DNA of 64,000 bases. It comes from UBA2040 sp963977135. GTDB lineage: Bacteria > Bacteroidota > Bacteroidia > Flavobacteriales_D > Crocinitomicaceae. The notes under the pieces were generated by a model. That model saw only the letters and a list, made by a program, of their open reading frames with translations, did no database searches and was not told where the DNA came from. This document shows, piece after piece, positions 62,498-64,000 of the stretch. The stretch lies in contig CAXBNN010000002.1 in assembly GCA_963977135.1 (NCBI GenBank), positions 552,292 through 616,291 on the forward strand. Reading direction: 5' to 3'. The stretch's first letter is position 1; each line of letters starts with the position of its first letter. A program made the translations under genes and the position numbers.

Positions 62498-62505
62498 TAT
62501 CTTTA
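62498..62505 (+). promoter_or_regulatory. Possible -7 box of second S41 peptidase gene
   Basis: TATCTTTA, one base off TAnnTTTG, lies 20 bases before the ATG at 62525 and is identical to the octamer before the paralogue at 39506. Confidence 0.35.
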
Positions 62506-62524
62506 GTCAACCTAAAACCAGAGT

Positions 62525-63925
62525 ATGTACATTTTAAGATTTGCTTTTTTATTCATTCCACTATTCTTTACTACGTTTTTTGCGCAAAGCTATTCGAAAA
62601 AGGATTTATTGCTCGACCTAAATTACATGGATTCTGCATTTCGATATGGACATCCATCAAATCTTGCCTTCAGTGAAAAATTAGACTTTCGTCCAAAAAT
62701 TCAAGAAGTCGCGAGTCGTTTGCCTGAAATGCTCACCAAAAATCAATATGAAAATGCTGTTCGAGAAGTATTGATGGAGGTGAAATGTTTGCACACGTCT
62801 TATGCTGGGTGGAGTGGTAAAGAATCAAAAATGGAAATTCCAAAAACGTATTTTCCATACTTCGTCTTTACCGATGGAGAGAAAATCTGGATCAATGAAA
62901 AAGTAAACGATAGTATCTCTTCTACTCTGGAATTTGGCGATGAATTGATTTCCATCAATGGATACAAAGTCGATAGTATTTTACCCATTATGCTCAATAC
63001 GCATCCAGATGACGGCACCGGGCGACAAATAAACAAGTACATCATCAACAATTTTTTTCCACAAAGTTTAATGAAGGTCATTCCTAACGATCCGTTTTTC
63101 CAGGTGGTTGCTACTGACAAATCAGGTGTCGAAAAGGCAAGTATTGTCTATCCATGTGCCTTTAAACCAAAGATAGAAACGGATGCAGAAATTTTAATTG
63201 AAGGAAAGCAGGAATATTACTCTATCCTAAATAATTCTATCGGCTATTTGCGCATCAAGTCTTTTCAAGGAGCAGAAAGAGAATTCTATGAAAAAGTCTT
63301 CCAGAGCATTTCGGACAGTAATGTGCAAACGCTCATTCTCGATTTAAGAAACAACCCTGGCGGAAACTTGTATACCTGCAAAGCCCTACTCTCCTATCTT
63401 TTGCCCGATACGAGCCAATTTACAATGACTTACCCGAATGATAATATGCGCTCTTTCCTGCCTTGGAAAAATAGACGCAAACTGAAAACGCAAAATTTCA
63501 TTCTCCGCCGTATGAAGTCCGATTCTTTTGAAAAAACTGAGGATGCAAAAATCTATACGCAGCAAATTATTCCAGATTCCGAATTGAATTTCAAGGGAAA
63601 GTTATACGTTCTTACGAGTGAATTAACGGCATCTGGCGCTAGCTTTGTTTCTTCTTATACTCGACACCACAGAGAATCCACTTTAATCGGTCAAATGACA
63701 GGCGGAGGCGAATACTGGCTCAACGCGGCCCCAGGAAATTACCCCTTAATGAAACTCCCTGAATCGGAAATAGTAATCCAAACGGCAACGCATCACATTC
63801 GTTTCGATGTCCCAACGACTCATTTCAATGGAATTGTCCCTGATATTTTAATCGAATACGACGCGACTACTTTTGGGAAAAGGGATTTGGAAATGGAAAG
63901 GGTTTTTGAGATGATAGCGAGGTAG
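62525..63925 (+). CDS. S41 family peptidase, paralogue 2
   Basis: This 466-residue protein has a signal peptide (MYILRFAFLFIPLFFTTFFAQ) and the same arrangement as the gene at 39506: LLLDLNYMDSAFRYGHPSNL, QYENAVREVLMEVKCLH, a PDZ-like GDELISINGYKVDSILPIM, TLILDLRNNPGGNLYTCKAL near 275-294 and TSELTASGASFVSSYTRHHR near 362-381, which holds the likely Ser nucleophile in TASGAS, then TLIGQMTGGGEYWLNAAPG. By eye it is about 45% identical to the first copy. Expected outside the cytoplasm; substrate unknown. Its stop is directly followed by a heptamer array. Confidence 0.87.
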   Translation: MYILRFAFLFIPLFFTTFFAQSYSKKDLLLDLNYMDSAFRYGHPSNLAFSEKLDFRPKIQEVASRLPEMLTKNQYENAVREVLMEVKCLHTSYAGWSGKESKMEIPKTYFPYFVFTDGEKIWINEKVNDSISSTLEFGDELISINGYKVDSILPIMLNTHPDDGTGRQINKYIINNFFPQSLMKVIPNDPFFQVVATDKSGVEKASIVYPCAFKPKIETDAEILIEGKQEYYSILNNSIGYLRIKSFQGAEREFYEKVFQSISDSNVQTLILDLRNNPGGNLYTCKALLSYLLPDTSQFTMTYPNDNMRSFLPWKNRRKLKTQNFILRRMKSDSFEKTEDAKIYTQQIIPDSELNFKGKLYVLTSELTASGASFVSSYTRHHRESTLIGQMTGGGEYWLNAAPGNYPLMKLPESEIVIQTATHHIRFDVPTTHFNGIVPDILIEYDATTFGKRDLEMERVFEMIAR

Positions 63926-63929
63926 AGGC

Positions 63930-64000
63930 TGTTGGCTGTTGGCTTTTGGCTTTTGGCTTTTGGCTTTTGGCTTTTGGCTTTTGGCTTTTGGCTTTTGGCT
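63930..64000 (+). repeat. Heptamer tandem repeat TKTTGGC, runs off the right edge
   Basis: Two copies of TGTTGGC followed by eight copies of TTTTGGC (63930-63999) continue to the end of the window. The array begins four bases after the S41 stop, so its full length is unknown. Confidence 0.9.

Noticed and set aside
62272..62676. Open frame across the heptamer array
   Set aside because: It is made of the repeat (WRLAVGG) and overlaps the start of the S41 gene in another frame; no protein features.

Overview
The window looks like chromosomal DNA of a low-GC Bacteroidota bacterium, most likely in the Flavobacteriales (a Crocinitomicaceae/Fluviicola-like relative is my guess). The evidence is several type IX secretion (T9SS) sorting tails, a gliding-motility type C-terminal domain on a PKD protein, starts without Shine-Dalgarno sequences, -7 boxes of the form TAnnTTTG, tRNA genes without encoded CCA, and Bacteroidota lipoproteins and families (DUF3347, DUF4382, MbnP). 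I see no phage, transposase, integrase, CRISPR or rRNA genes.

Layout. 1-3025: an AddB-like PD-(D/E)XK nuclease running off the left edge, translationally coupled to an AAA/DUF4143 ATPase. 3259-4636: imidazolonepropionase (hutI) and tRNA-Leu(CAA). 4738-9455: a minus-strand surface-polysaccharide operon (FkbM methyltransferase, flippase, Wzz-like chain-length protein, O-antigen ligase). 9626-10005: a probably frameshifted gene. 10131-18211: secreted T9SS and collagen-like proteins, an M28 peptidase, a DEAD-box helicase, a radical SAM/SPASM protein and a 905-residue PKD protein. 18270-25165: an atypical SDR, heme A synthase, a CAU-anticodon tRNA, a divergent pair of uncharacterised genes and a bestrophin. 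25268-32965: a DUF4382 lipoprotein, a T9SS protein, a NarL/HisKA_3 two-component pair with membrane and unknown neighbours, and a large membrane protein ending in an alpha/beta hydrolase domain.

33003-39412 holds two linked redox modules. The first is a TetR-led operon with a clear palindromic operator at its promoter (4-TM protein, His/Met-rich lipoprotein, Tll0287-like c-heme lipoprotein, cupin). The second is a sulfide-detoxification pair, a CstB-like persulfide dioxygenase-rhodanese and a sulfide:quinone oxidoreductase, each preceded by a Crp/Fnr-like dyad TGTAAC-N4-GTyACA. 39506-42694 contains an S41 peptidase, a DUF2007 protein and an Rrf2-tryptophan 2,3-dioxygenase operon.

42818-62290 is a copper-handling island of about 19 kb: a T9SS-tagged MbnP-like protein, a Cys-rich secreted peptide, an HMA-DUF3347 lipoprotein, an AraC regulator with an N-terminal metal-binding-like domain, a Cu+ P-type ATPase, a multicopper oxidase fused to a CopB-like barrel, a CusA/CusC/CusB tripartite pump (CusB fused to DUF3347), a second HMA lipoprotein, a T9SS-tagged second multicopper oxidase, and two convergent di-heme cytochrome c peroxidases. 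Together these would sense copper, pump it out of the cytosol and periplasm, oxidise Cu(I) at the envelope and surface, and possibly mature a surface MbnP protein with a di-heme partner. S41 peptidase paralogues lie on both sides. Heptamer tandem repeats fill several gaps in this part of the window and run off the right edge.
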